Assembly (NCBI RefSeq): GCF_030643805.1
Contig: NZ_CP094656.1
Location: 3,472,001-3,536,000, forward strand
Length of the DNA: 64,000 nt
Source of the DNA: Alkalihalobacillus sp. AL-G
Lineage (GTDB): Bacteria > Bacillota > Bacilli > Bacillales > Fictibacillaceae
Direction of reading: 5' to 3'
The translations under genes were made by a program, and so were the position numbers. The notes below the pieces were generated by a model. That model had not been told where the DNA came from. It did no database searches and was given only the letters and a program-made list of their open reading frames with translations. Within the stretch, counting starts at the first letter, position 1. Each line of letters starts with the position of its first letter. This document shows positions 18,153 through 27,457 of the stretch, one piece after another.

Positions 18153-18218
18153 CGAAGATCTTTTCTTGTGCATATCGTTTTGTAATCATCTAGCAAGATT
18201 GAAGTCTACAATACTATA

Positions 18219-18803
18219 CTACCCTTTTAAAACTACATCAGCGTTTTCCAACGGTGCTTCAGTTCTTAAATAGTAATCTTCCGCTTTCCAATATCTGTTC
18301 TCAAACTTGGCTACGTTCCTCTGGGTCCCTTCACTTTCACGACGAAACCTAACATCTCTAGGACAATTTAAAAAAATCATATGATCGAAGAATCTTCTCC
18401 ACTCTTTCCGTTGAAGAAACACCCCTTCAACAACAATAACGCCTTCATCAGGAAGCTTTATGTTCTGAAATCGTTGCGTATCAATTTTATCCTCGTAGAA
18501 TGGAAGAGTAATTTGATCAGTGGTCTTAAGTCTTTCGAAAAAATGGTGAGTCAACCACTCAATGTCCCACTGCAAAAAATAGTACTCGTGCCATTCTTCC
18601 TGCCCTGTATCATAACGTTTTTCCCGCTCCACTATGTGATCATCAATATGGAAAATATGGAATGGCGTATTCTCTTTTTTCAAATACTGACTAAGTTCGT
18701 TTACGAGTGTGGTTTTTCCAGATCGACTTAACCCATCGACACCTACGATTAAACGATCATCCATCTTGAATTCCTTTATCGAATGTATAATGAGATTTAA
18801 CAA
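18219..18803 (-). CDS. P-loop kinase, uridine kinase-like
   Basis: About 194 residues. Walker A is GVDGLSRSGKTT; FHIDDHIVEREKRYDTG matches the uridine/panthothenate kinase lid, and VIVVEGVFLQRKEWR is the usual VxGhhL strand. It likely phosphorylates a nucleoside or similar small alcohol. I start at the TTG at 18803, five bases after GGGGAG, which avoids overlap with the DUF429 gene; upstream in-frame Mets lack a site. Confidence 0.68.
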   Translation of the reverse strand: MLNLIIHSIKEFKMDDRLIVGVDGLSRSGKTTLVNELSQYLKKENTPFHIFHIDDHIVEREKRYDTGQEEWHEYYFLQWDIEWLTHHFFERLKTTDQITLPFYEDKIDTQRFQNIKLPDEGVIVVEGVFLQRKEWRRFFDHMIFLNCPRDVRFRRESEGTQRNVAKFENRYWKAEDYYLRTEAPLENADVVLKG

Positions 18804-18825
18804 GTTTACTCCCCTTTTTAAAAGT

Positions 18826-19485
18826 TCAGCAGCAATAGTCATAGGGATGAAGAGGTCGGTTTGCAGGAAATCTCCATTTCGGATGAAACGAATCATCTTT
18901 CCAATGCCATGCACCCAATGCCGCTGCACACGCGTCGATTGAATGGCTTTCCTCCTCTATCTCAATTGGTAATTGTGTCAACCCTTGTTGCCCAAACCAT
19001 TTTCGTATGTAATTTCTCGCCGATTGTTCTTGTTTGTATCTTAAAACATAGTCAATATCTTGACGAGGGAGCCTTGATCCAATAATCGCACCAGGATGTA
19101 CTTCTACTATTGAAATCGGGAAAGGAGATTCAAGACTTTCGATTTCTCTACTAAGCTTGATTCCTCTTAATGTTAAATACACCATTCTAGTCAATGTTGG
19201 AGGCATGATCGAGCCAGACTTCATTCCTAACCCAATAATAAACTTCCTCAGTTCTCGATCACTCTGGCGATCTCCACCCCCATCTTCATAGGATAAAGGA
19301 GCATCTATTCCGATAACGACTTCACCAATCCGGCTTTGTTCTAAAACCTCTTCCAATATCCTTTGATCACTGATTCCAGGCATCCACTTATTCAATTTCA
19401 GTTGATTTCCCTGTTTCTCAAAAACAGTAAGCACCGTGTCTTTATGATTACTAGGTCCAGATAAGTCAATACCAATCACACGCAT
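18826..19485 (-). CDS. DUF429 family protein (predicted RNase H-like nuclease)
   Basis: A 219-residue protein of the DUF429 family. The RNase H-like opening strand is MRVIGIDLSGPSNHKDT, the second acidic position VVIGIDAPLSY, then SGSIMPPTLTRMVYLTLRG, IVEVHPGA and a C-terminal HSIDACAAALGAW. The acidic residues are in the positions expected of a metal-dependent nuclease. Function unproven in the family. Followed 22 bases later by the kinase gene. Confidence 0.8.
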   Translation of the reverse strand: MRVIGIDLSGPSNHKDTVLTVFEKQGNQLKLNKWMPGISDQRILEEVLEQSRIGEVVIGIDAPLSYEDGGGDRQSDRELRKFIIGLGMKSGSIMPPTLTRMVYLTLRGIKLSREIESLESPFPISIVEVHPGAIIGSRLPRQDIDYVLRYKQEQSARNYIRKWFGQQGLTQLPIEIEEESHSIDACAAALGAWHWKDDSFHPKWRFPANRPLHPYDYCC

Positions 19486-19509
19486 AAAAAACCTTCACTT
19501 TCGTAAATT

Positions 19510-20190
19510 CTAGTCTACTATTTCAGCAAATGCTCGAACTGGAAAGGTTCCCATTCCTTTGATTTTAGGGGGAACGGCAAAGAATAGAAATTTATTATCC
19601 AAGAGCTCTTTCAAGTTGCATAAGTGCTCGACGATCATTATTTCCACACCCAATAAGACAGTATGTACAGGGCGGGATTTACCTGATGTATCATCAATAT
19701 TGACAGAATCGATCCCGACTAGTGCAACCTTCTGCTCAGACAGGTACATCGCCGCACTTTCCGTCAAATAAGGATGATCCTCAAAGTACTGTTCTGTATT
19801 CCAGTGCCTGTCCCAGCCTGTATGAATTAAAACAGCTTTCCCTTCAAGTTTGAGGTCATGAAAAAAACCTTCATCTATTTCTTTTATTCCTTTGTCAATA
19901 TGTATCAAAATTCCTTCTAACCCAGCCATCTTACCAATTGCTGTTTCAGCTAGATCGTTTCCATTCTCATATCGATGGAATGGAACATCGACATAAGTCC
20001 CTGTGTTTGAAACCATTTCTATTTTCCCGATTTGAAATTCAGTACCACTTTCGTAATGTTTTCTAGATTCCTCTCGACTGAGATAGTCGCAAATGATCGG
20101 TGCCGGAAGACCTTTATAAGTGATAAGTCCATTTTCGATTGTATGACTTAAATCAACATACACCTTTTTTCTCATATACTTTTTCTTCAC
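19510..20190 (-). CDS. Cyclase/kynurenine formamidase-like hydrolase
   Basis: A 226-residue (or 221 from the Met at 20175) metal-dependent hydrolase of the cyclase family. VDLSHTIENG, the metal-binding GTYVDVPFHRYENG (His of the HxxxD-type motif replaced by PFHRY spacing), VLIHTGWDRHW, and GIDSVNIDDTSGKSRPVHTVLL are family blocks. Bacterial kynurenine formamidases belong here, but no tryptophan-degradation genes are nearby. The GTG at 20190 is too close to GGGCGG and the ATG at 20175 rather far from it, so the start is unsure. Confidence 0.78.
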   Translation of the reverse strand: MKKKYMRKKVYVDLSHTIENGLITYKGLPAPIICDYLSREESRKHYESGTEFQIGKIEMVSNTGTYVDVPFHRYENGNDLAETAIGKMAGLEGILIHIDKGIKEIDEGFFHDLKLEGKAVLIHTGWDRHWNTEQYFEDHPYLTESAAMYLSEQKVALVGIDSVNIDDTSGKSRPVHTVLLGVEIMIVEHLCNLKELLDNKFLFFAVPPKIKGMGTFPVRAFAEIVD

Positions 20191-20330
20191 TCCGCCCTAC
20201 AATTAGTAGTAACAATGTTCTCCCAATACAACCCCACTTTGTACTTCAATTGTTACAGCACATGATTTCTGAGTAACCTTCTGAAGGAATGCAATTAATT
20301 CAGAATGTAAACGAAAGAACAATGATACTT

Positions 20331-20663
20331 TTAAAACAATACCGCAAATGGATAGAATAACCAATAATCGTCAATGAAAATAATAGCAAAGAACCAAACG
20401 GTCACTGCGAGTATCGAATACATTAGGTGATGCGACGGTTTTTTCAGTAGCATTAATTGATTTGCAATTGCTAGTATCCATAAAATGAATGTGAATACAA
20501 GTATGTACAATCCGATTGAAAAACTACCTAAAAAGCTTACTGCATAGATTAATAAGCCTGCGAAAAAGTACATTTTAGAGGATGAATTCTTAATCGCCGA
20601 CACAGATAGAATTATTCCGAGTATTGAAAACAAGAAAAAAAGAATTGTAAAAACCACCGCCAT
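20331..20663 (-). CDS. Small four-helix membrane protein
   Basis: About 110 residues, nearly all hydrophobic, with four predicted membrane helices (VVFTILFFLFSILGIILSV at the N-terminus). No family recognised. The ATG at 20663 is eight bases after GAGGGAG; an in-frame GTG three codons upstream is less likely. Confidence 0.6.
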   Translation of the reverse strand: MAVVFTILFFLFSILGIILSVSAIKNSSSKMYFFAGLLIYAVSFLGSFSIGLYILVFTFILWILAIANQLMLLKKPSHHLMYSILAVTVWFFAIIFIDDYWLFYPFAVLF

Positions 20664-20745
20664 AATGCACACTCCCTCACGTTGCTATAATTGTAAAATT
20701 CGATACCCATAGACCGTTTCCTTTTTACACAATATGGTCGATTTC

Positions 20746-20780
20746 AAAAAGGATGCCTTCCTTTTGTAAGAGAGGCACCC
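20746..20780 (-). terminator. Terminator of the SRPBCC gene
   Basis: Minus-strand stem GGGTGCC/GGCATCC followed by U5, just after the 20791 stop. Confidence 0.7.
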
Positions 20781-20790
20781 ATCAAATAAC

Positions 20791-21225
20791 CTACTTAACT
20801 AATCCTGCCCTTAATTCATTTACGCCAAATTCTAAATAAGCCTTTAAACAAGACAACATAAAGACCCAGCCTTCTTTGTTGTCTATTAACTTATGTATTA
20901 ATTCGGCGTCATTTTCTTTAAAACCTTCTTCATTGACTTCAATGATTGTACTTGAGTCATCCAACTCGTTCAGCGTAATTGTAACAACATGTTCTTCTTC
21001 AACTGGACCCCACTTGAACACGATTTTTTTATTTTCCTCAATTCCAACTACGTTTATTGACCCTTCTGCATTATAAATATCATATTTCAATGTAATCGTT
21101 TTACCCTGTTCCCATCTTTCGGAACTCGATGAAAACCAAAAGTTTCCGATTTTCGAAGGATCTACAAACGCTTCAAACACTTCATTAGCTGGTTTTAAAA
21201 TCTTGAATTTTGTAATGTTGTTCAT
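20791..21225 (-). CDS. SRPBCC/AHSA1-type protein
   Basis: About 144 residues with the START-like fold of the AHSA1 group: ITKFKILKPANEVFEAFVDPSKIGNFWF, KIVFKWGPVEEEHVVTITL, and a C-terminal helix GWVFMLSCLKAYLEFG. Binds small hydrophobic ligands in some relatives; no ligand is known here. Start chosen at the Met at 21225 (GGGAG 12 bases upstream). Confidence 0.78.
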   Translation of the reverse strand: MNNITKFKILKPANEVFEAFVDPSKIGNFWFSSSSERWEQGKTITLKYDIYNAEGSINVVGIEENKKIVFKWGPVEEEHVVTITLNELDDSSTIIEVNEEGFKENDAELIHKLIDNKEGWVFMLSCLKAYLEFGVNELRAGLVK

Positions 21226-21312
21226 AACATTGATCAACTCCCATTTTATATCTTGTTCCCACAACTCACATTTTAACAGAGAGACTCCATTTATTTCTTT
21301 AAAGTGAACTAC

Positions 21313-22151
21313 TTATTTACCGTCATTAAACCAATGCCCAGGAATTCTTAGAGATGCAGGTAACTTAGTATGGGTATCGCCATGAGCCGAGTTAATTTGT
21401 GATTGGGTGAGAAAAATACTTCCTGTGAGGTCAGCACCACTTAAATCAGCGTCTCTAAAATCCGCACCGATAAGATCCGTCACTCTCATGTCAGCATTTC
21501 TAAGGTCAGCTCCTATTAGCAGAGCTCCTCTTAAGTTCGCCCCTTTAAGATCTGTACCTCTTAACTTTGCACCGATAAAGTCACCGCCGCTGCTTATTTT
21601 GTACTTTTTAGTTTTCTGATGAGGGACTTTTGTACGTGCCAGTTCACTTGTCTGTAAAAGCAAAGCATTAACTGTCTCTCTATGAGCTTGTACATCCAGT
21701 TCTAGAATAGCTCGTGGGTTTAGATCAGTGAGTTTTTCCGTTTTATTTAGAGCAATCTGTAAATCTCTATAAATCGGTTGAGCATCTTATAAACTTAGTG
21801 CTTCTGTTAAGTATCAAAGCATTTCATGAAGTTGTTGCATAATCGGAAAAACATCAAACATTTACTTCGCTATTTCTGGATTATCTCGCCAATCGCTTCC
21901 TTCATAAGTGACTTGAGATACCTTCTGACCTGCCGCAAAGCATTCATATACAGTACAGTCTTTGAACCCTTCTTTTCTGAAATCTTTATGAATGCTGCAA
22001 CGATATTCCGATTGTAGATTCGGACAAGGTACTCCCCCTCCTTATCAAGCGCAAAGTCAGCAGATTTTGCATAAGACAAAGTAACACAGCATAATCCAAA
22101 ACAATTCTCACAGTCTACTTTTAACTCACTCTTCCTTAGTTGATTAGACAA
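21313..22151 (-). pseudogene. Decayed pentapeptide-repeat protein gene with Cys-rich N-terminus
   Basis: The N-terminal part (MSNQLRKSELKVDCENCFG at 22151) reads in one frame to about 22035, then the protein continues one frame over (VPCPNLQSEYRCSIHKDF, TYEGSDWRDNPEIAK), meeting three in-frame stops (TAA, TGA, TAA, between about 21860 and 21788). It then runs through PIYRDLQIALNKTEKL and LELDVQAHRETVNALLLQTS into the pentapeptide repeats (GAKLRGTDLKGANLRGALLI) and ends RIPGHWFNDGK. Joined, it makes one protein of about 280 residues with a CxxC...CC/CxxC zinc-like head. One frameshift plus three stops means it is inactive. Confidence 0.85.
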
Positions 22152-22210
22152 TCCTTACATAAATTGCTTTCACTTTGACATACTTGTGAAAATGTTGTAC
22201 ATTACCAATA

Positions 22211-22251
22211 GTACGAACGTTTTTTATTCAAACAAACTTTAATATTCGTAT
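22211..22251 (+). promoter_or_regulatory. Possible PurR box pair upstream of guaC
   Basis: GTACGAACGTT and, inverted, AATATTCGTATTT resemble the two facing PurBoxes (core CGAAC) known upstream of Bacillus purine genes. Their spacing is two to three bases larger than usual, so this is tentative. Confidence 0.35.
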
Positions 22252-22266
22252 TTAGGGGTGTGTATC

Positions 22267-23250
22267 ATGGAAAATGTATTTGATTATGAGGATATCCAGT
22301 TAATTCCCGCAAAATGCGTGGTAAATAGCCGATCAGAATGTGATACTTCTATAACGTTTGGCGGACATAACTTCAAGCTGCCTGTTGTTCCAGCAAATAT
22401 GCAAACGATCATAGACGAAAAAATCGCCATCTACTTGGCGGAAAATGGTTATTTTTATGTGATGCACCGTTTTGAACCTGGGAAACGAATCTCTTTTATA
22501 AAAGATATGAAATCACGTGGATTGATCACATCAATCAGCGTGGGGGTCAAAGATGAAGAGTATGAATTCATCCAAGAATTAGCAGATAAAAGTCTTTCAC
22601 CAGAATACATTACGATTGACATCGCACATGGGCATTCCAATGCAGTGATTGAGATGATCCAACATATTAAAAAGCACTTACCTGACACTTTTGTCATTGC
22701 AGGAAATGTCGGAACTCCAGAAGCAGTTCGAGAGTTGGAACATGCTGGAGCAGATGCGACAAAAGTAGGCATTGGACCAGGGAAGGTATGTATCACGAAG
22801 ATCAAAACCGGATTTGGAACTGGTGGTTGGCAATTGGCTGCACTACGTTGGTGTGCAAAAGCTGCTAGCAAGCCGATTATTGCTGACGGCGGCATCCGTA
22901 CTCATGGTGATATTGCGAAATCCATTCGATTTGGTGCATCAATGGTCATGATTGGTTCACTATTTGCCGGACATGAAGAATCTCCCGGAGAAACAGTTGA
23001 GAAAGATGGAAAACTCTATAAGGAATACTTCGGATCCGCTTCTGAATTCCAAAAAGGTGAAAAGAAAAACGTTGAAGGAAAAAAGATGTTTGTGGACTAC
23101 AAAGGTTCATTAAAGGATACGTTAAAAGAAATGGAACAAGATCTTCAATCCTCAATCTCTTATGCCGGCGGATACAAGCTGGAAGCCATCCGTAACGTCG
23201 ATTATGTCGTCGTGAAAAATTCAATCTTCAATGGGGATAAGGTTTATTGA
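22267..23250 (+). CDS. guaC: GMP reductase
   Basis: A 327-residue enzyme that reduces GMP to IMP with NADPH. It shows the IMPDH/GMPR barrel: [12 protein letters not shown] at the N-terminus, [26 protein letters not shown], the catalytic Cys loop [20 protein letters not shown] (Cys near residue 175) and the phosphate site [19 protein letters not shown]. There is no CBS insert, which separates it from IMP dehydrogenase. Start at 22267 with AGGGGTG seven bases upstream. Confidence 0.95.
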   Translation: MENVFDYEDIQLIPAKCVVNSRSECDTSITFGGHNFKLPVVPANMQTIIDEKIAIYLAENGYFYVMHRFEPGKRISFIKDMKSRGLITSISVGVKDEEYEFIQELADKSLSPEYITIDIAHGHSNAVIEMIQHIKKHLPDTFVIAGNVGTPEAVRELEHAGADATKVGIGPGKVCITKIKTGFGTGGWQLAALRWCAKAASKPIIADGGIRTHGDIAKSIRFGASMVMIGSLFAGHEESPGETVEKDGKLYKEYFGSASEFQKGEKKNVEGKKMFVDYKGSLKDTLKEMEQDLQSSISYAGGYKLEAIRNVDYVVVKNSIFNGDKVY

Positions 23251-23261
23251 AAATTTTGAAT

Positions 23262-23304
23262 GGCCGAACTTACTCGAAAAGAGTGTGTTCGGTCATTATT
23301 TTTA
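23262..23304 (+). terminator. Terminator of guaC
   Basis: Stem GGCCGAAC/GTTCGGTC with T-rich tail, 12 bases after the guaC stop. The following stretch to 23496 shows nothing else. Confidence 0.8.
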
Positions 23305-23496
23305 CCTTGATGAGTATCATTTTTTAACTGCATGGATGTATTGGATGGTTTCAAACGCTGTTAAAAGATTTTATATACTAGTATTTGAATTAAAACAAGT
23401 ATAATCACCAAGCCCCATGTGCAACTTGTAGTAATGAGAGGAACTATTAAACTGTAAAGTTTAGAGCGACAAATGTAATTTAACAATCGCCTAACA

Positions 23497-24162
23497 TCAA
23501 TTTTCTACTTGAATCTTTTTAGCTTCAGCTTGTTGAGGGTAAGAATCTTCAATCCCACCTTCAATCCATATCACCACTTTATTACCTTTATTTAAGCTAC
23601 TTGTATCATCGTAACTAAGATAAATTAGTGGAATATATTCTTCGCTTCTACTTAAGTCTTCTATTGTTTTATCATTATTTTGATTAAATTTTTCTTTCGT
23701 AATATCATAAGCAACTAATACTCTTCCCTCCTTAATATCAAGTATATAACCTTCTAATGATGAACCATCGTCTGTTGGCATTGTATCTTTTTGTTCTACC
23801 ACTAAATCTTTATCAATAAGTTTTGTTGCTTCATAAAGTACACCACTGTCATAAGATTTAATGTCGAAATATCCATTAAAATAATCCCATACACCTGAAT
23901 GTGCGGAGAATTTTTCTACATTAACGATTACTTCTTTAAAAAGTTCAGTAGCTTCTTCTTCTGATAATTGTCCATTTACCATTAGCCTAAACTTAATCTT
24001 TTTCTTTCCATCATAAGAAGATGCAGTCGTTTCTATTTTATCTAACATCCTCAGTGAGCCTTCGGATTTAACCGTGGCTTCGGTAATTTTAAAATCAGGT
24101 TGATTACTACACCCTATAATTAAGAAAAATACAAGCCCTAAGGAAAATAATCGTTTGATAAT
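23497..24162 (-). CDS. DUF3221-type lipoprotein, apparent ATT start codon
   Basis: About 221 residues. The frame of the annotated-looking part (from the Met at 24048) continues upstream through a perfect lipoprotein signal: IKRLFSLGLVFFLIIGCSNQ, with lipobox IIGC. The only initiation codon available at its head is an ATT at 24162-24160, four bases after AGGAG; no ATG, GTG or TTG is in frame there. The C-terminal part (GYILDIKEGRVLVAYDI, KVVIWIEGGIEDSYPQQAEAKKI) is a DUF3221/YobA-like domain. Either it starts at ATT or its ATG has mutated. Confidence 0.65.
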   Translation of the reverse strand: MIKRLFSLGLVFFLIIGCSNQPDFKITEATVKSEGSLRMLDKIETTASSYDGKKKIKFRLMVNGQLSEEEATELFKEVIVNVEKFSAHSGVWDYFNGYFDIKSYDSGVLYEATKLIDKDLVVEQKDTMPTDDGSSLEGYILDIKEGRVLVAYDITKEKFNQNNDKTIEDLSRSEEYIPLIYLSYDDTSSLNKGNKVVIWIEGGIEDSYPQQAEAKKIQVEN

Positions 24163-24246
24163 ATCACTCCTAAAAATTCTTATTCTTTATAACTCCTCCT
24201 TAACGGCATAACTTACAATTTCCAGATGTATCAATTAATTTCCTTC

Positions 24247-24318
24247 CTTACTGCAGAATATAGCCCTATAGATGAATAAAGAGTGCAATTCTTACTCCTG
24301 AATTGCCCCCGATTGTTT
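24247..24318. repeat. Intergenic hairpin repeat, subfamily A, full copy
   Basis: Blocks TTACTGCAGAATATAGCCC, TATAGATGAATAAAGA, GTGCAATTCTTACTCCTGAA and CCCCCGATTGTTTAATAA. On the minus strand the hairpin plus U run would terminate the epimerase gene at 24329. Related copies are listed below; together they define the family. Confidence 0.75.
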
Positions 24319-24328
24319 AATAAAAGTT

Positions 24329-25291
24329 TTATTTTGTATTCTCTATTACGTAATCCACCTTTGGCATTTTACGATATTGTGGTAACTTTTGTTTTCCTTG
24401 GTACCATTGATATGCTTTTAACATTCCATTCCTCAGGTTGATTTTCGGTGAATACAACCCTGAATTTTTTAATTTTTCAATTGACATCAAAAATGAACAA
24501 TCCCGAAAAGGGAAAAACTCCCTTGGTACAACATCTATTTCATTCATCTTCGTTGTAGAAATTCTCACCGAAGGTACTTCTTGTTCTATCACCGATGCAG
24601 CTATCTTGATCAATTGCCGCCAAGAGATATCTTCCGGGTACGCTAGATTAAATATTTGTCCCACACAATCGTTATCAATGGCACTTGAAAATACATTAAC
24701 AAGGTCATCAATGTGTACAAACTGTACTAAGGTGTTATCGTCTCCTGGATAAGGTATAGGTAGTTTATTTTGGATACGCTCGAACAAAAATGCTTCTCTG
24801 TAAAGATTGTTTCCTTCCCCATAAATATATGGAGGACGAAAAATGACGATAGGGAACCCTTTGCTATTGTACAATTGGATTAAATAATCTTCTGCATTTT
24901 TCTTATCTTCACCGTATTGTCCCCAGTTCGGATTGTTATCTTTTTCAGCAATCTCTGACATACGAGATTCAGAGGGTTTGTAAACCGCACCAGAGCTACA
25001 AAACACATATCTCTTAAGTGCTTCTGTATTTATTACTCCAGTAAATATTCTTACATCTTCCTCCGTATAGGCGGAAATATCATATACATAATCATATTGA
25101 GTATCATTCAATGTATTTGACAGTTCATTTTTATCTTTTCTATTGCAAATATAATGGATATGGACTCCTTGATAGTCTACTTCTCGTTTTCCTCTTGTTA
25201 GGATATCAACTTGGTAACCCTTCGATATTAAATGAACTACTAATGCCTTACTAACGAATTCAGTTCCGCCCATAACCAGTATTCGACCCAT
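24329..25291 (-). CDS. NAD-dependent epimerase/dehydratase family protein
   Basis: A 320-residue extended short-chain dehydrogenase. The Rossmann motif is GGTEFVSKALVVHLISKGY, the adenine site is ILTRGKREVD, and YGEDKKNAEDYLI holds the catalytic YxxxK. The C-terminal half binds the sugar or other substrate, which cannot be read. AGGAGAT ribosome binding site. Hairpin repeats lie on both sides. Confidence 0.82.
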   Translation of the reverse strand: MGRILVMGGTEFVSKALVVHLISKGYQVDILTRGKREVDYQGVHIHYICNRKDKNELSNTLNDTQYDYVYDISAYTEEDVRIFTGVINTEALKRYVFCSSGAVYKPSESRMSEIAEKDNNPNWGQYGEDKKNAEDYLIQLYNSKGFPIVIFRPPYIYGEGNNLYREAFLFERIQNKLPIPYPGDDNTLVQFVHIDDLVNVFSSAIDNDCVGQIFNLAYPEDISWRQLIKIAASVIEQEVPSVRISTTKMNEIDVVPREFFPFRDCSFLMSIEKLKNSGLYSPKINLRNGMLKAYQWYQGKQKLPQYRKMPKVDYVIENTK

Positions 25292-25338
25292 TTTTTAATC
25301 TCCTCTACAATAATTTACTTCCTCCAGGAAACTGCCGA

Positions 25339-25398
25339 GTAATTAGATATTAAACAAAAAGAGGCGTAACCCTTTTTAGATTAACGCACCCGTTTGTA
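25339..25398. repeat. Intergenic hairpin repeat, subfamily B
   Basis: TTAGATATTAAACAAAAAG followed by AGGCGTAACC...GATTAACGC and ACCCGTTTG. It sits just beyond the stop of the 25416-26288 gene and forms a terminator on the minus strand. Same blocks at 47587, 52388 and 54753. Confidence 0.75.
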
Positions 25399-25415
25399 GC
25401 ATAACTTTTATTTGG

Positions 25416-26288
25416 TTAACTGCCGAAACTTGAGTTAATACATCCTTTAACATTAGTTTTCAGCTTAAAAATCCCCCCTGCATTAGGGTATCTGTTCAGT
25501 TCCTCATCTGTTGTTCCTATTCTAGCAGTGGTTATGTATAGCTCGTTTAATTCTTCTCCTCCAAAGATACAAGAAGTTACATTTATTGCTGGAATAGAAA
25601 TAAAGTCTAACTGTTTTCCGGTGGATGGATTCCATCTTGAGATTCCCGAACCACCCCAATGTGCAATCCAAAGCATACCGTCTTGATCTATAGTCATGCC
25701 GTCAGGAAGACCTACATTTGCTGGAAATTGAATCGCAATTTTAGGTTGATCAATTCCACCACTAATAAGATCAAAATTATATTGAACAACTTGTTTCGTG
25801 GGAGTATCAATAAAATACATATGCTTATGATCCGGAGACCAGGCTAATCCATTGGAAGTACCAACATTATCAATCATCTTAGAAACCCTTAAATCAGTAT
25901 CAAGTAAATATAAAGCCCCTTTTCCATCGATACCCACCGAATCAGTAGTTCCAGCCCAGAATCTCCCGGAAGGATCACATTTACCATCATTAAATCGATT
26001 ATCTTCCAAATGACTCTCTGGATCATTGATTTGTTTCAAGACTTCATCTTCCCAGTCATAGAAAAAGAATCCATCCTGAAGAGCGACTATTAGACCTCCG
26101 CTTTTCCTTGGAGAAACACAGCCAACATGCTGATCAAAGTTTGCTATATTAACCTCATCAATTGTAGAATCATACTTAAAAATCTTCTTTCCTATGATAT
26201 CAACCCAGTAGAACGAATTTCTCTCATGATCCCAAATGGGTCCTTCACCTAATGAACACTTTGTATCAAACAATAATTCAATGGACAC
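25416..26288 (-). CDS. SMP-30/gluconolactonase/LRE family protein
   Basis: A 290-residue six-bladed beta-propeller lactonase-type hydrolase: CSLGEGPIWDHERNSFYWVDI with the metal-binding Glu, NRFNDGKCDPSGRFWAGTTD (Asn/Asp ligands), TSNGLAWSPDHKHMYFIDT and GLPDGMTIDQDGMLWIAHWGGSGI. It probably opens sugar lactones. I start at the GTG at 26288 (CAGGAGG eight bases upstream); the longer in-frame Met lacks a site. Confidence 0.88.
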   Translation of the reverse strand: MSIELLFDTKCSLGEGPIWDHERNSFYWVDIIGKKIFKYDSTIDEVNIANFDQHVGCVSPRKSGGLIVALQDGFFFYDWEDEVLKQINDPESHLEDNRFNDGKCDPSGRFWAGTTDSVGIDGKGALYLLDTDLRVSKMIDNVGTSNGLAWSPDHKHMYFIDTPTKQVVQYNFDLISGGIDQPKIAIQFPANVGLPDGMTIDQDGMLWIAHWGGSGISRWNPSTGKQLDFISIPAINVTSCIFGGEELNELYITTARIGTTDEELNRYPNAGGIFKLKTNVKGCINSSFGS

Positions 26289-26386
26289 TTTGTTAACCTC
26301 CTGCCATTTTTCGATCAGCTGCAAATTCTTTAAATTAAATGCTGTAACTCAATGATTAATCCGTAAAAAAAGAGACCTGCGTTATT

Positions 26387-26938
26387 TTAAGGAAGGTAGA
26401 AAAAGATTGTACGGCCGCTTTTTCTCTTTTCTTCGACTTCGGGAATAAGATCGTAGAGTTCATTAAAGATTTTCTCTTCCTTTTCAACAGGTATGTCTAT
26501 AATAGCTCCATTTTCCTCTAATTCTTTAATCAAAAAAACCGTGACGTTTTTTATGTATTCTTCCCCTTCTACCCCATCGCCTTTATCACCTTGGTTCGGG
26601 TCAGCCCATACAAGAGCAATATAACTTAGGTAATTTGCCACTTCTTCTATGTGTGGTGCACAAGAGCCAATAGTTCTCTTGCAAAATATCGCCCTTTGGT
26701 TTAGAGCCATTGCAGCCTCACCAATTGCTAAAGCAGCCTTCTTTTTATTGTCCCAAGATGTTTGATAACCAAGGAAATGTCCGCCAGATATAACTCCCGA
26801 TACGAATTGATTATAAGAGTATTCCTTCCAATTCTGTATTCTTTGCTCTTGCTTATAATCTTGATAATTAAACCATATTGATATCAGAAATCCTAATCCC
26901 ATCATTACTAAGGTAAGCTTTTTCAATGTAAACGACAT
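26387..26938 (-). CDS. Membrane-anchored hypothetical protein
   Basis: A 183-residue protein with one N-terminal helix (KLTLVMMGLGFLISIWF) and an extracytoplasmic helical domain with two Cys (FCKRTIGSC) and an acidic C-terminus. Family not recognised. AGGAGGGCTGT precedes the ATG. Confidence 0.55.
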   Translation of the reverse strand: MSFTLKKLTLVMMGLGFLISIWFNYQDYKQEQRIQNWKEYSYNQFVSGVISGGHFLGYQTSWDNKKKAALAIGEAAMALNQRAIFCKRTIGSCAPHIEEVANYLSYIALVWADPNQGDKGDGVEGEEYIKNVTVFLIKELEENGAIIDIPVEKEEKIFNELYDLIPEVEEKRKSGRTIFFYLP

Positions 26939-27002
26939 ACAGCCCTCCTAAATATTATTGAACATGTTGTTAGATTAAAACTGTCTAATACTCCAGCAAG
27001 AG

Positions 27003-27040
27003 AAAAGCGATCACCTTGTGAAGCAATCGCCCCCATTCGT
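27003..27040. repeat. Intergenic hairpin repeat, subfamily C
   Basis: AAAAGCGATCACCTTGTGAA then GCAATCGCCCCCATTCGTAT. Nearly the same element stands at 56570. Confidence 0.65.
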
Positions 27041-27099
27041 ATTATAAGGTCAGCCAGTCATTTTTCTGGTTGCCTTTTTTTATATGGTCTTATTATAAC

Positions 27100-27390
27100 A
27101 GTAGCCAGGGTAGAACGTCCGCCCCCGTGGGACTTAGATCCCGTGAATTAAACCGTTCACCCACTACTGGTAGAAACATGTTTGAGGCTGGTTAGGACTG
27201 AGAACTCGTATAACAAGCGAAGCTATGATACTACTAGTAGGAATTAAGGGTTACTGGCAAGTTCAATTTGAGGAGGAGATTTAGAATGAATCCAGTCGTT
27301 GGTCTGGATGTTTCAAAAGGAGAAAGTGAAGTTCAGGCTTTTTTAGATAAGGGGGAAACCATCGTCCCGTGTTTTTATATTCCTTTATGA
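27100..27390 (+). mobile_element. Remnant of an IS110-family element (left end and start of recombinase)
   Basis: The ATG at 27286, after GAGGAG, opens MNPVVGLDVSKGESEVQAF, the typical start of IS110-family DEDD recombinases (GLDVSK holds the first catalytic Asp). The frame stops after 34 residues and the rest of the element is missing. The about 180 bases before it are rich in short dyads and match the position of the noncoding end from which IS110 elements make their bridge RNA. Boundaries are approximate; inactive. Confidence 0.7.
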
Positions 27391-27457
27391 AATTAGGTAT
27401 TCCAAGGTATATACCATTCATTAAATGAAAAAGCGATCCCTGATTGTTCAGGAATCG

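Noticed and set aside
18803-18929. N-terminal extension of the P-loop kinase
   Set aside because: Overlaps the DUF429 gene and has no ribosome binding site; the TTG at 18803 has one.
22160-22266. Purine riboswitch ahead of guaC
   Set aside because: Leader is too short and AT-rich and lacks the paired loops of a purine aptamer; a PurR pair is the better guess.
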